Positions 1-11,694 are shown, counted from the first letter of the stretch. The stretch is DNA of 64,000 nt from Antedon mediterranea (GCF_964355755.1 NC_092680.1:15415001-15479000); one strand, 5' to 3'. The notes: a model not told the origin generated them from the letters alone. Made by a program: numbers and translations.

Positions 1-22
1 AGAGTAAACAACAACATATCTG

Positions 23-3000
23 TTAATTTGAATAATATTCAAAGTGTTTGTAATCGTCATCCCGGTTGATGTTGTTTTTAGAAATCTCTTTCGCTGATCG
101 TTTATTTAGTGTACATGAAACCAAACCGCTGCCGTAGTTGCTAGGACTGATACTTAAAGATCGGCATTGTTCAGTCTGCTCACATAAGGTAAGACACGTG
201 AGCAAAGACCTAACAGGCAATGCTGAATGGATATACTCAGACACGAAGCTTATGTTGTCAAAGAAATGCATCACTCCCTTTAAGCCTGCAAAAGAAGAAA
301 TTATTAGAAGATTATTGTAGTCGTCAACAGGTGTGTTAAAGGTGCCATGGTAGATGTATCAGCAGTGATCTCAACTTGTATTATAATAGTCAGTAATAGC
401 CATGTATGGCAGTAATTACAATTGTTGAAGAGAAACACTAATACATGTTAATGGTCTTATTAATATGCTTATACAACAACCATAAAGTATCCTATGTAAC
501 CATTATACTAATAAACTTACCTGTACACTGTAGTGGTCCTATTGTACTGGTACCATTTTCCGAAAAATGGCCTGTGTCACCATGTCGTAACTGAATCACC
601 GGTAGGGTAGACATATCTTCAATATATCCATCGTCATATCTCAAAACCTTATCATTTCTGTTACATTCACACATTTCACTTAAATCGCTACAGTCACCTT
701 TTATAAGAATTAGTAAATAAAATAGTATCACAAAATTGTTATTGGCGTTTGGGCAAAATGCTTTATGTATTGCTTTAGACGTTCATCGGTAAATGCTGAT
801 CTGTGATAATCTTTTGTATAGTAGAATTACTTTGAATAATTTTCAATTTATGTGATTTTTAGGTAGCGGCTTATACATAGACAGGTGTAACATCAAACTA
901 ACTACAGGCCATCTGATAAGAACGGAAAATACAGACGAGTAAAATATTATGATGATAATTAATGTCAAACTATAGGTTTACCTCTATATCCACATGCGCA
1001 ACCATAAAAGCCGATTGGACTTCCCCAGTTATACATTTTCGAACCATCACGTGAAATCCAAAAACTGACAGGTACACCGATTGAATTAAAGCACTCATAC
1101 TGTTAGGAAAAAAATTTACGAATATTCTACATTCAAATAAAATAGCCCAATGATTATGATACAGTATAGCTGCTACTTAATTAATCGTGATGGAATTTCT
1201 GTCTACATTTATATCAAATTTGACGAGCCCATATGGACATGATAATGTCATAATTTGGCATATCACTGCCATATTTGAGTACATCACACTTATTTTGGTA
1301 CATCATACTGTCAAACTAGTTTGTCATGAATACAATGACTATAGACAGAAATTGACAATACAGTTGTTAATCTATGTCTCTCTCTCTCTTGGTAGTTCCT
1401 CCATTTATCATCAGACGAATCCTAACCCAATTCATAAATACCCATACAAATAAAATAAATGTAATTGAGGTGGTGTTCATTCATGTTTTCCAATTTAGGA
1501 TTTTTGATACAAATTTCTAGACATATCCGTTGTAGTAACTTTCTCTACATGGTGTGCATAGTACCAGCAGCAGAGAAAAATACAGCACAAAATTGTCACT
1601 TATAAATTTAGTTAACCATCTTCTACAACAATTTGATGATGGAAATAATTCTATTGGCATATTTATAGACTTTATGAAAGCATTCGACACGATTAATCAT
1701 GAAATATTAATATCTAAACTACAACACTATGGAATAAGAGGTCAACCATTATATTGGTTAACCGACTATTTAAAAGGAGGATTTCAATACGTGGCTGCTG
1801 ACCAAATTAGTTCTGATAAACTCCCAATCTCATGTGGAGTCCCACAAGGATCAGTATTGGGTCCAACCCTGTTTCTGATCTACAAAAATGATATTTCTCA
1901 TTCTAAAAAATGTTTTTGAATTTAGGCTGTTTGCAGATGATACTAATTTATTTCATGATTTCTCTGGCAATAATATTGATCTCTCTATAATTAATTATAA
2001 TTTTCAACATGTCATTGAATGGTGCAATGCAAACAAATTAACTATTAACGTTGGTAAAACAAAATTATATTGTATTCTGTAACAGGAATAAAAATGTTTC
2101 TACTAACGGTAATATATACGTAAAACATAAACAACTTAATGAAGCAGAAGAAGTAATGTTTGTTGGTGTTAAGATTGATAAACATTTAATCTGAAATATT
2201 CATATTAATGATGTTAAAAACAATATTAGAAAGAAGGCAGGCATTTTATTTAAACTAAGATATGTTGTACCCACAAATATATTAATCTTATTATATAAAA
2301 TGTTTATTCAACCAAGTATCACTTATGGCATAGAAGTTTGGGGTAGCACGTATAAAACATATTTACAACCTATTTGTGTCATTCAAAAAATGTGTATGCG
2401 GTGTATAACCTTTTCTGATTTTAATGCTTCGTCATCTCCGATATTTAAGCAACTTAATATTTTAGATGTTCATAAACTATACGAATTATGTGTACTTAAT
2501 TTTGTTTTTGATTTATATAATAGAAACTCTGCACATCAAATCAGTTATTATTTTAGTACAGTTGATCATTTACGAACTACTAGATTTAAACAAGGTAAAA
2601 ACCTATCTATCCCAAAAGCCCGTACTATGGCAGGTCAATTTAGAATTTCGTTTACTGGCACAAAATTTTGGAATAATTTATCACTCGACATAAAAAATAA
2701 TACATCAAAAATTAATTTCGTAAAAAATATAACTGAACTACTATTATCGAGATACTGATTAATGCTGGCCCACCTCTTTCTTTTTGTCATTATCGTGTGT
2801 TTTTTTTTTACATTATTGTATAATTATATTATCAAAATCGTTTGCACTGAACAGTATTATATTTGTTAATCAGGTGTAAACCATTGACTAGCGAAAGCTA
2901 TTTGTTTATACCGTTTTGCCTTTGGTGAATAAAGAATTATGAGAAACCAATGAACACAATATTATTCATACTTTCATGTATTGCCGACATGAGGTAGACG

Positions 3001-3744
3001 ACGTCATTAAAGTTACAATCTGCTGAATAGACATCTCATACGTAACGTTGTTTATAAACGAACCCTCAGATTCATATCCAGTTACGTACTCAATAAGGCT
3101 ACTAGTCGGTGTTATGATAGTTGTACCTGTAAGAAAATGTATTTAGTAGGCCTGTATACACGTTTATTTATGAATCGACAGCATTATTGGTGATTGGTGA
3201 CCGTTTTTTTCAAAATGCGCTCCTACCATGCCAGACTCCACGTATAAAAAAGATATAATGTTTATGATATGATCGATAGATATTCTAAAGTGCTTTGGTT
3301 AAAAAGGTCATTGTATTAACGCTTACCACTAGGACGTAAAGCAAGACGAAGCGCAACGCAAGCAATTTGACCGCCACAATCGATGGATTAATTAAGGCTG
3401 TCGCTTTCCATTGGTCAACTCTCTTTCGTTGTACTGACGTACTTGCGTTACGTCCAAACAAGCTGTGTACGCGTCTTAACTGTGACGTAAATGTAAATCA
3501 GTGTGCTTAACAGACCTATTTATTAGGTGATCGTTTAGAATAAATTTTATTTTACCTGTAAATATTCCATCTGAAATTTCACATTCTACATAGAAGGGGT
3601 CAACACCTGTATTAGTCACATCCGGGTCAATAAGTAATGGCATACTGTATCTTTCAGATTGTTCATTATAGAGAAGAAGATGTTGGCAATTTCTTGGAAC
3701 ATGTAGTGCCTTTGTCACGAAAGCAAATTGAAGGTGTACCAACA
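23..3744 (-). CDS. Contactin-associated/fibrinogen-like protein with C-terminal PAN domain (3' part of gene)
   Basis: Five minus-strand exons with GT/AG borders and matching phases: 3744-3556, 3126-2972, 1099-982, 697-521 and 285-23 (stop included). The first carries NCQHLLLYNEQ and DPFYVECEIS, the start of a fibrinogen-C-like fold. The second carries VTGYESEGSF and SIQQIVTLM followed by SCRQYMK. The third carries FWISRDGSKMYNWG and CACGY. The fourth carries CECNRNDKVLRYDDGYIEDM, then LPVIQLRHGDTG and GPLQC. This series matches the fibrinogen-like region of neurexin IV/CNTNAP proteins in order. The last exon holds a PAN/apple-type module with spaced cysteines (CLTLCEQTEQCRSL, then CTLNK). The product is probably extracellular or membrane-bound. 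No signal-peptide exon or start codon was found, so the 5' end is missing or lies upstream of 3.75 kb. A LINE sits in the 1.9-kb intron. Other fibrinogen-domain families are possible; the CNTNAP-like order is the best fit. Confidence 0.75.
1484..2950 (+). mobile_element. Degenerate non-LTR retrotransposon (CR1/L2-like LINE), 5'-truncated
   Basis: Three consecutive open stretches in different frames encode pieces of one reverse transcriptase. Positions 1554-1919 carry FIDFMKAFDTINHEIL (motif A, with its Asp) and GVPQGSVLGP. Positions 1888-2082 carry FADDTN (the catalytic DD motif) and WCNANKLTIN. Positions 2300-2758 carry YGIEVWGSTY and a C-terminal region ending FWNNLSLDIK. A frameshift near 1919 and breaks between 2082 and 2300 make the copy inactive. 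The 3' UTR ends near an AATAAAG-like tail at 2929-2940. It lies in an intron of the fibrinogen-like gene, antisense to it. Clade placement is by eye. Confidence 0.85.
3332..3455. mobile_element. Possible short MITE with about 14-bp terminal inverted repeats
   Basis: The left end GGACGTAAAGCAAG and the right end CTTGCGTTACGTCC are inverted copies with one mismatch, 124 bp apart outside to outside. The interior also holds GCGCAACGCAAG. No clear target-site duplication is visible. It lies in an intron of the fibrinogen-like gene. It could also be a chance inverted repeat. Confidence 0.4.
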
Positions 3745-4880
3745 CTGTTAGGAAAAGGTATATACTGTAAGCATGGTGTGAACATGCAACTTATAGGCCT
3801 ATAGCGTATAGTTTCTGCTGGGATAGTTATAAAAGTAGTAGTTTTAAAATGAATGTTAGCTAGTGATTAATGTAATTTACTAACTATAGTTTTATTCATA
3901 AACAACATTTCAATATATGTATGTAACCCATGGCAAATTAATGAAAAAATCCATTGCTGTGGGTATCAGAAGAGAAGAGTGGATTAACTCTTTCCTGGTA
4001 TCAGTGACTGGATCTCAATACAGATACAAATACAACAAGCAAACAGCCAGCAAGATTTTGCAAGCATTAGGCAACATATTTTGTAAAATGTTAATCGCGT
4101 ACCAATTATAACAACTTCTTTTCTGGACATTTTCGAGCCTACAGAAATAGAAAAAAGACAGAATTATTCAACGTTAGACAGTTTTATTGTAGTAAGATTT
4201 CACATAATCATGCTATCTGTTGTATAGGGCCATACCTCAAACATCATCTAAATATTGAATTAATATGTTATGTTATTATAAATTTAATTAAATGTCGAGC
4301 ATTATAATTAAATATTGCTTTAATGGTATCATTTGCGATTAAATTTAGCGCATTTCATTTACTAAATAGAATGGCAGATTCCCATTTTATCAACCGAGTG
4401 AGAATAAATTACAACTTACCTGAATTTGAGTTTTTGTTTTCCTTTTCCGTGTTTTCAATATCACTATATTGTTTTTGTATATATTGAATTCATAACGTAT
4501 AAATAATCCAATTGATAGGAAATATTTTAATATTTAATAAGACCATGGAGTTGTATTGATATTTTAAAAATACCATAGACTTGAGTCTTTAATGATAACG
4601 TTATACCATTCCTATTATAGATACTAATCATTTACGTTACATTTTGTAATAATCAATTTGCTTTGATTTTTGCCTATTGTTGTATTCATTTGTTATGTTA
4701 TGTTTTTTATAATGGAAAATAAAGATTGATTGATTGGTGATCAATTGTTTATTAAAATGATTACATTTCTCAGACCAGTTTCTGCTTGAAGGAATCGTTT
4801 ACTCTAATTTTTGTTTCCAAGCTAACATACGGACGCTAACGACTAAAGATAAATTGAATGAATTCTACTTGGGCATATTA
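3745..4880. other. Intergenic AT-rich stretch with a LINE-type 3' tail
   Basis: No exon with protein-like composition is visible. Positions 4700-4742 read as a poly(A)-signal-like AATAAAG followed by three GATT-type units, the usual 3' tail of CR1/Jockey-type LINEs on the plus strand. No RT coding sequence is recognisable upstream of it. Confidence 0.4.
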
Positions 4881-4889
4881 CACTAAAAT

Positions 4890-5345
4890 GAAACGGCATT
4901 TTATGATTATTGATTTTTCTTTTTTTTTAAATAGTTTTTATGTTCTAAAACAGTTACCATTATAGTGTAATAGCTGAATAAACAAACATTCTTAGGCCTA
5001 TATTTATTTATATGATAAATGACAAAGTATATTCATAAATAAATTTAAAATTATATTGTGATGCCTAATTTTAAATATTTATTTCATATTCTGTAGTTCT
5101 GAATTTGACAATATAAAACTGAATTTATGATTATTGATTCCTGATATTTCATTTTTGTTCAAAAATATTTTACCAAAATGCAATAGCCGAATAATTAAAT
5201 ATTCTTGTAGTGATTTACGGTATAATTATGATAAATGAAAAATATTTCAAAAATAATATCACGGTGTTTTGTTTGTTGCCCTATATTTTAATTTTAAATA
5301 TTTCTTATTTCATATTCTGTAGCCCTTTGACAAGAGAAAGAAACG
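4890..5345. repeat. Diverged tandem duplication of about 225 bp
   Basis: Two consecutive blocks (about 4890-5110 and 5125-5345) share the same landmarks in order: TGATTATTGATT, an AATAGC(T/C)GAATAA segment, a run ending TGATAAATGA, and TTTCATATTCTGTAG. They differ by many substitutions and small indels. No coding potential is seen. Confidence 0.6.
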
Positions 5346-5504
5346 ATATTTCTAATTCAAAAATCTGTAATAGCTTGTTTTGAATATCATTCTATTTTAG
5401 ACTACAGTAAATGAATAATGGTTTTTGGCTACACCAAAAAAGAATTTTATTTTGACAAATGGTGGATGCTTGCAAAGAAAAATATACATTTGATTATTTT
5501 TCTT

Positions 5505-5664
5505 AAAGGACAACTATACCGAGGACCATATTTTAACAACGTATTAGGAATGTACAAATATGATTTCAGAACCATCGCGAAATTAAGTATATCGTCGCAC
5601 GCGCTCGCCGTACAGCCGTTGTTGTAAATTGCTGTGACATCACAGGTGCATCGCAATATCTACT
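5505..5664 (+). repeat. Dispersed repeat, copy 1 (inverted copy at 31071-31234)
   Basis: About 160 bp match the reverse complement of 31071-31234. Shared landmarks in order are AAAGGACAA, CCGAGGACCATATTT, TGATTTCAGAACCATCGCGA, CGCACGCGCTCGCCGTACAG and GCTGTGAC(A/G)TCA. The GC content is well above the surroundings. The copies sit about 25 kb apart in opposite orientation, so this is a dispersed family rather than a tandem repeat. The open frames across it are probably incidental. Confidence 0.7.
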
Positions 5665-6635
5665 TAATGAGTCCAGATAAGCAAAAGAGATCAATATTTT
5701 TATTTTTTACGTTTTATTTACAAAGTTAAAATTGACAAACTGCTGCTAAGTTAGTGTTTTCACTATGTTAATGTGAGTTTTAGTAATGGAATGTTTACTT
5801 TTTGTTAGTGGTGTTATTTTAGTGGTTGATGGTTTACATTTTATTTTCTATTATTTCGTTTTTATGATCATTAGTTATTTTTTATTTTACAGAAAAATAA
5901 TTTAAAAAACAAAAATATTTTCAATATAATAATAATAACTACGCCCCAATAGGTAAATATGTATATCATTTATGCATTGTTTTTTTAAATAAAAAAAATG
6001 TTAAAACATCAGTCTAAAATGGTTCAAACAAAATATAATGTATTCTAGTAGTATTTTAGGATATATTGTCCAAAAAATTATGTTTTTTTTCATTCGAATG
6101 TAACATATTCAAGAAATGGATCGAAACAAAATAATGTACATGAACAACTGTAATTAAAATTAAAAGCAATTGTCAAATTGTCTGTCAGTCAAGGATTTGT
6201 TTTTGCCTTTTTAAATTTTATAAATTAAATCATTTTTTTTTTTAATTTTACATGTTTTTTGATGGACAATGACTCTTGAAGAATTCCAAAATGGGCAAAA
6301 AACTTAATAATTAAATACATAAATACACTAAATATGTGATTTAAATGGTGGTGACTATTGTAATAATACTAGACAGTGTCTTATATTCATGAAGGCGTTA
6401 ATTAGCTCAATTTATTACTTTTATACAATACGTTACTCGTTACATCCTAATATACTGTACATAATTAAACAAAATGTTTATCAATTTACCTTAGGTGTAC
6501 TTTCCTACCTACCTTCCATTTTATTTCGTAAAAAATGTCTTATCTCTAAATAGTGTTGAATGCCTTGAATCTATGTACTGTATGACAATGGTCTTACCTT
6601 CAGCTTGTCGACAAGCAATACTACGCTTAAATTAT
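5665..6635. other. AT-rich intergenic DNA, nothing recognised
   Basis: Long A/T runs, no exon-like sequence and no clear repeat structure on either strand. Confidence 0.5.
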
Positions 6636-6640
6636 AGAGA

Positions 6641-7175
6641 TGGGTGGATTGCTATAAAACAGTCTTAACTGATGGTCTTAACTCCCCGATTAAAGCCGGC
6701 TTTATCAGATAGACGGTCTTATTAAAGCCACTCCTGATAGACCATTGCTATAAAACAGTCTTAAATAAGACCACGTAAAGTAACAAATTGAGGGCGTACT
6801 TTGCGCGTAGAATACCAAATAAGGTAATGTTCGTCACGCTTGTTCAATTCACAAATCATAACAGTACGTACATTTATACACGAGAAAATCTATTCTAGGC
6901 CTATATAAGAATAAAATCACCGTTATTATTTGATTTAACACTTAAAACTCGTTCAATTGGTTATCTTTGACGATAAATAATACGTAAAAGCAACAAAAAG
7001 AGAGGTTTAAGACTGTTTTAAGACTCCTTCGAGTAGGCTTTAATTTTAAAGACCGTTTACAGGTTAGACCGCGGTATAGCAATGGTCTATAATATAAGAC
7101 TACTTGCTACGTCACGAATTATAGCCGGCTAAGCGCTAAGACCGGTTATAGACCGCTTATAGCAATCCGCCCCTA
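6641..7175. mobile_element. MITE of about 535 bp with terminal inverted repeats
   Basis: The left end reads GGGTGGATTGCTATAA and the right end TTATAGCAATCCGCCCC, inverted copies with a few mismatches. Shorter subterminal copies of GCTATAAAACAGTCTTAA and its inverse recur inside, near 6651 and 6752 and around 7070-7100. There is no transposase ORF. It is a non-autonomous DNA transposon of unassigned superfamily. TATA lies on both flanks and may be the target-site duplication. Confidence 0.7.
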
Positions 7176-7319
7176 TAATGATTAATAATATTAATACTTG
7201 TTTTGGTTATATCGTGCAACACTGGAACTTTCTATGACGTAATAATATGCGAATGAGTCGAATAGATGCGCGCGGTTGTTAAGGATTATTATTAGATTTT
7301 TGAGATTTGTATTTTTTGT

Positions 7320-7500
7320 TTTGCCAATCGGCGGAACTCTGCATGTTGTAATGTGGTATTGTGGACAATGTATCTAATTCTTTATTTAAAATGGATCGTG
7401 CGATGGTGTCATACATTCGTCATTAAGTAGGCATACACTTCCGTTTGAGGAGATACTGTTTTCGGAATCCGTAAACAAAATTCACTTAAAATGTTTAGTA
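7320..7500 (+). pseudogene. Decayed copy of the 12.3-kb zinc-finger gene
   Basis: The order of short matches to 12361-12600 is kept: GCCAATC(N)GAACTCTG, GTGCGATGGTGT, GATAC(N)GTTTTC(N)GAATCCG and AAACAAAATTCACTT. The reading frame is broken and several zinc-ligand cysteine codons are gone. It is interpreted as a dead paralog about 5 kb from the intact ORF. Confidence 0.6.
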
Positions 7501-7699
7501 GATTCAATTTTATTCATCCTCATTGCTTTAATTTGTTTAGCTAAATACCCACATCACTGAGAACACCTGTGAGTTATAGTACTGGCTGGTCTATGCACCT
7601 TAAATTTCTGGTAAACGGAAGCAGTTATGTGGGTTCGATTGGTCTTGTTTTATTTCGGTTTTTGTCAAAATTATCAGTAGTATTTAGGTTTCAAGGTTT

Positions 7700-7800
7700 A
7701 TATTTGTTTATGTTTTTTCATGGTTTTTCACAGGTGCCTTGAGAATTGTTGTGGATATGTGCGCTATATAAATCTTATTATTATTATTATTATTATTATT
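7700..7800 (+). mobile_element. 3' tail of a LINE/SINE with (TTA)n
   Basis: GTGCGCTATATAAATC followed by seven or more TTA units is a common 3' end of L2-type LINEs and their SINEs in marine invertebrates. Only the tail is recognised; no coding part was seen upstream. Confidence 0.45.
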
Positions 7801-8133
7801 TACTACTTGAACTAACAACGCGGCGTTTATATTATAGTCGACTCAACATCGACACGCAAAGATAATAGGATAAACACACAATGTAATTTAACAAATTTAT
7901 ACACACAAAAATATTACCAATTATCTGAGTATTATTATGACATTATTCGCGTATCGCAATTTTAAGAAACTAGTGATTTTATCATTGGTTTTAAGAATCT
8001 TACAAATATTTGCCTAAAATTTGAACATAATGTAAGTACGGAAAAAAATAACTACAGTTGATTGAAATCAATAATGGCGTGCTTCACCCTCGAAGCAAAA
8101 TGAATTGTAGTGGAGTGGAGTGGAGGATAATTT

Positions 8134-8345
8134 GGAGTGGAGTTGTGGCTTGGTGGTTATGATGCTTGGCTACCACTCCAAGGGTCCTGGGTTCAAGTCC
8201 CGTCACATGTCAGAAATGTACAACTCCACTCCCAAGGACTTGTAATAAGCCTTTGTGTATGTAGAGCATCTTGTGTATATATTTGTCTTGTGAACCTCTG
8301 GGGGTCCCAAATGATCAGCAATTGTTGGATGGATCACCCTCATTA
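8134..8345 (+). mobile_element. tRNA-derived SINE with pol III A and B boxes
   Basis: TGGCTTGGTGG at 8146-8156 fits a degenerate A box, and GGTTCAAGTCC at 8190-8200 is a near-consensus B box with tRNA-like spacing. The tRNA-like head is flanked by a perfect 13-bp inverted repeat (8134-8146 and 8220-8232, GGAGTGGAGTTGT and its complement). A tRNA-unrelated tail with GGATGGATCACCCTCATTAAA follows. Cloverleaf folding looks imperfect, so it is a SINE rather than a functional tRNA gene. Confidence 0.75.
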
Positions 8346-8477
8346 AAAATTGTGAAAACAAAATTGTAGGCCTATTAAAATACTACCGTTTACCATTCTC
8401 TATTTGTGTTAAATAATGGTTATCATAAGCTTACATTTTAGTACAGTATATTTTCGTGTACGCCTACACGTTTTAAT

Positions 8478-11107
8478 TTACTGGCATGTACATACTTTCC
8501 AATTAAACGAACAAACTACAGTCCCGTTATTTCGCGGATTTTCTGAAAACCGGATTCCAATGTTTCCATTAAGTTCTGTGGTTTTAATTGACCAGTATGT
8601 GGTCATACCGCAACATTGGTCAACGATTTCTTCACTAGCAAGCCCTGTCAGGTACTCTGGTGATATTATGTCCTGTCGTTCGACATTAAACGATGGAAAG
8701 TTACCATTGTACAACTGTAGGCAAATAAAATATTAAATAATTATAAATATGATTTTAATGACATAACCATAAAATGTAGGCCTATGCATACAATTAGGAA
8801 ACAAATCTTGCTTAAACATAATGGTAAAAAAACGCAAAATGCCTAATATAATAGACTTATAGAAGGAAGTAGCTATATTTATTTGTAGATATATTTTAGC
8901 AAACTTAAAATGTTCATTATTTGTACTTCCACCTTTGAATATACACACTACAGGTAATTGTGCTAGTGACAAAAGCACGGCCATATTGTTTGGAAAGAAA
9001 ACACCGTCACAATCAAATTGTACAGAACAAGCTATTGCACAGCATAATAGGTTTACATTACGATATTTATACACATAAATTGTCACTAATATGGTTTTAG
9101 GAATGACTTATATTTGCAGATATTTAGGTTTGCTAATCGCATGCACATTGTGACGTTAACATTATTGTATCTTATTTTGTATGTTTTGCTTTTTGTTATT
9201 TTTCTGGTTTTCACACTTGTAATTTTAACAAATACATACCCAGTCACGATTATGCCAATTCAAGTTCTCGTCTGCCCACAAATAACAAGCGCTGTTTTGG
9301 GCGCTGTAAGCCGCAATGATTTTCTAAATTAATAAACATAAAGAATAAAGATAAATAATAAAGAGTCTTAATACTTACAATATTATTGACATACATTATT
9401 GAACTAGTATTCTTCTTAATTTTTATTTTATGCTTTTAAACATATTTCAAAGATATAGTTTAATGTCTTAAGACTCTTACGTGGTAAAAATCAAATATAA
9501 GTGTTCCTCCGTCAGTCACATTTGCTATTTGTTCAAATATCACAATCTCTACATGGTGGCTGGGGTACGTATATACATCCATTGAGTGTGAGATCCCATC
9601 GTCTATATAATCTACGGTTCCACACCATCCAGTTCCCTAAATTTACAACAATTACCATTTGTACATTATAGGTATACAAGTAAAAATAAACAGGGGCATA
9701 TGAATTGCTTATGTAATGCCAGACATGAGCACACCGTGGCTAAATAAAGCTATATTGTTAGTTTTAGTTCATTTACTATATAAAAATAATGGTACACATA
9801 ATGTCATGAGGTGAAACATGAAATTATATTTCACGAGACGAAGCCTTAGTGAAAAATAATTTTATATTTACCGAAAAAAATTATTTTTACCACTGCATAA
9901 ATATAAAACACTCAATTATATTGTTTTATATAAAAAATAAGTATATGGATTCTTTTCTTTGCCATTAAAATAAATAGTACGTACTATTGCACGCCATATG
10001 ACTCACAATTGAAAATATATAATACTGTATATTACACACTATATCATGTCAATATTGGCAGAATAAAGCATTTACTCTGCACTCTTAAAATATTATTAAA
10101 TAATAAACAAAATACAAGTTTCTGTCTTTAAGGTATAACCTATCTACTAAAGAGCAAACGAAAGATAAACGTTCTAGAGATGTGCTTTGACAATGATTTA
10201 TAAGAGGATGACCTAATATAATGAATGAACACATTCAGCCTAATCCACGTCTTCTAACAAATTCTTTACATAATTATCTACTTACCATCGTAAGCATTAT
10301 TGCTGTAACCACGCCACAAACTAGGAAAAACAGCACCAAAGAAATAACAATTACCTTCTTTTTCAAAGATGCTTTTTTCTTCACGATTGGTTTCTTCTAT
10401 AAGTATATAATATAATAATGTATTATTTATTAACTTATTTTTTATGTCACCTTAAAAATGTTTAAAAGTGGTACTGATTTTTAATATGAGTAACCGGATA
10501 AATAATTAGTAATAAAAATAGTAATAGTATTTTCCTATACTATGAAGGTTTCGATTTTTATAATTTAAAACAAGAACAATGCTTCACATGTACATAAATG
10601 AGATTCAATTTTTATGAATTTCCTATTTATTTTTATGAATTTCCTATCTTATGACATTACAAGAGATTCTGTAGCATCATTTTTGTTATGCTTCACCGCT
10701 GTCAAATGTAAATATTTTATAATAACAATATACATTGTTTTCCCTGAAATTAACCTTAATATTTAGTCAACGATTTTTCTTTTATTTATCAAAAGCATGG
10801 ATCTTACAGAAGAAAATAAATTCCAACCACACGGCACTTATTTGATCGTTTACAGCACTGTGAAACTACATTTTAATATACTATGGTACGTTCGCTTCGC
10901 TCGCGTACCATAGGTCGTGCTCACAGATGGTTCTCGAATACACAGTAATTTCAGCGTTTTTTTGTATATGTGTTAAACAATACGATTTCTGCAGCCTTCT
11001 TTTAAAGAGACAGTTTTAAATGAATACCTATAATCCTATACCTCAATATTTACTTGAGTTTCGTCTACATTTGTCTTCTTTTCTTTCGTAATTGTTTTTG
11101 GAAACAT
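8478..11107 (-). CDS. BRICHOS-domain type II transmembrane protein, paralog 1
   Basis: Minus-strand exons with consensus borders, all phase 0: 11107-11042 (ATG, lysine-rich start MFPKTITKEKK), 10396-10286 (basic KKKASLKKK, then a hydrophobic segment VIVISLVLFFLVCGVVTAIM), 9636-9481, 9323-9240 and 8714-8478 (stop). They join in frame to about 217 residues. The third exon has HHVEIVIFEQI and GGTLIFDFYH. The fourth has SACYLW, the first conserved BRICHOS Cys. The last has FPSF and DQCCGMTTYWSI, matching the C-x-G-x-P-x-Y end of gastrokine and surfactant-protein-C BRICHOS domains. The distance between the Cys residues, about 48, is normal for the family. BRICHOS proteins are ER-processed type II membrane proteins with chaperone-like domains. 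A fibre-forming or secreted C-terminal peptide cannot be identified. A near-identical last exon exists in paralog 2. Confidence 0.8.
8952..9031 (-). other. Conserved open segment in the last intron of BRICHOS paralog 1
   Basis: This 80-bp stretch reads VQFDCDGVFFPNNMAVLLSL and is nearly identical in paralog 2 (25496-25572). It could be an optional exon: splicing from a donor 4 bp past the 9240 border would be in phase. In paralog 2 the same choice creates a stop and leaves an intron of only about 20 bp. Omitting the segment gives intact frames in both genes and a normal BRICHOS length, so it is probably intronic. Confidence 0.35.
10881..10955 (-). mobile_element. Helitron-like family 1, terminal fragment
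   Basis: It carries the family's terminal hairpin (GGTACG and CGTACC around TTCGCTTCGCTCG) and the adjacent conserved ACAGATGGTTCTCGAATACA. The terminus is CTATGG instead of CTAGATGG. Only about 75 bp match; the rest of the element is absent. It lies in the first intron of BRICHOS paralog 1. Confidence 0.7.
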
Positions 11108-11694
11108 TTTGAAATGTAATACAGTCAACTACTGATACTATGGCGTCATTAAAAACATTATACCAACGGGATTAAGAATAAAACGAGTCAATGGAATTCA
11201 ATGGGTCATGAGATTTTAGACAATAATTTAGTTTGAATACAATTTGAAAGTTTGATTGACTGAACACATTAGAAATCACCATAACAATCGATCGTATTCT
11301 CTCCACATTGTTGTGCAAACTGTAGATTAAACATCTGAAATGTAATGGAAATATGTCCTTTTAAGAGGTGTTAAAAAGCAAAAACTTTTCCTGCTACTGT
11401 AATTCTCTGTATCTGTATCCTGCTTAATGGTGGAGACTAATTCTTATTTCAAATTGAGATTGACTGGTATATATCTGATCGCGTTGGCCCCATGTGTATA
11501 TAGTATGTTAAAGAACGTAGTACACTATTCGAAGAACACTATTCAAAGAGTTGGGAATCGTCTCCCCATGTGTACTAAACTTGTAGGCCTTGCAATGCTT
11601 TCTGATATGAGTTCGTAGAAGGCCTAGCCCAAATTTCTTCAGTTTTCAGTTAAGCTTACTTATTAGTAAGAAAATGTATAATAGGCCTACTGTA

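Noticed and set aside
8140-8210. Functional tRNA gene
   Set aside because: A and B boxes are present, but the A box is imperfect, the cloverleaf does not close well and the sequence continues into a SINE body.
8416-8736. Plus-strand ORF of 106 residues opposite the BRICHOS last exon
   Set aside because: It is the antisense shadow of the exon. The minus-strand frame has the BRICHOS signature, splice sites and a paralog.
9114-9332. Plus-strand hydrophobic ORF of 72 residues
   Set aside because: It overlaps the BRICHOS exon at 9323-9240 in antisense. Its hydrophobicity comes from T-rich intron sequence.
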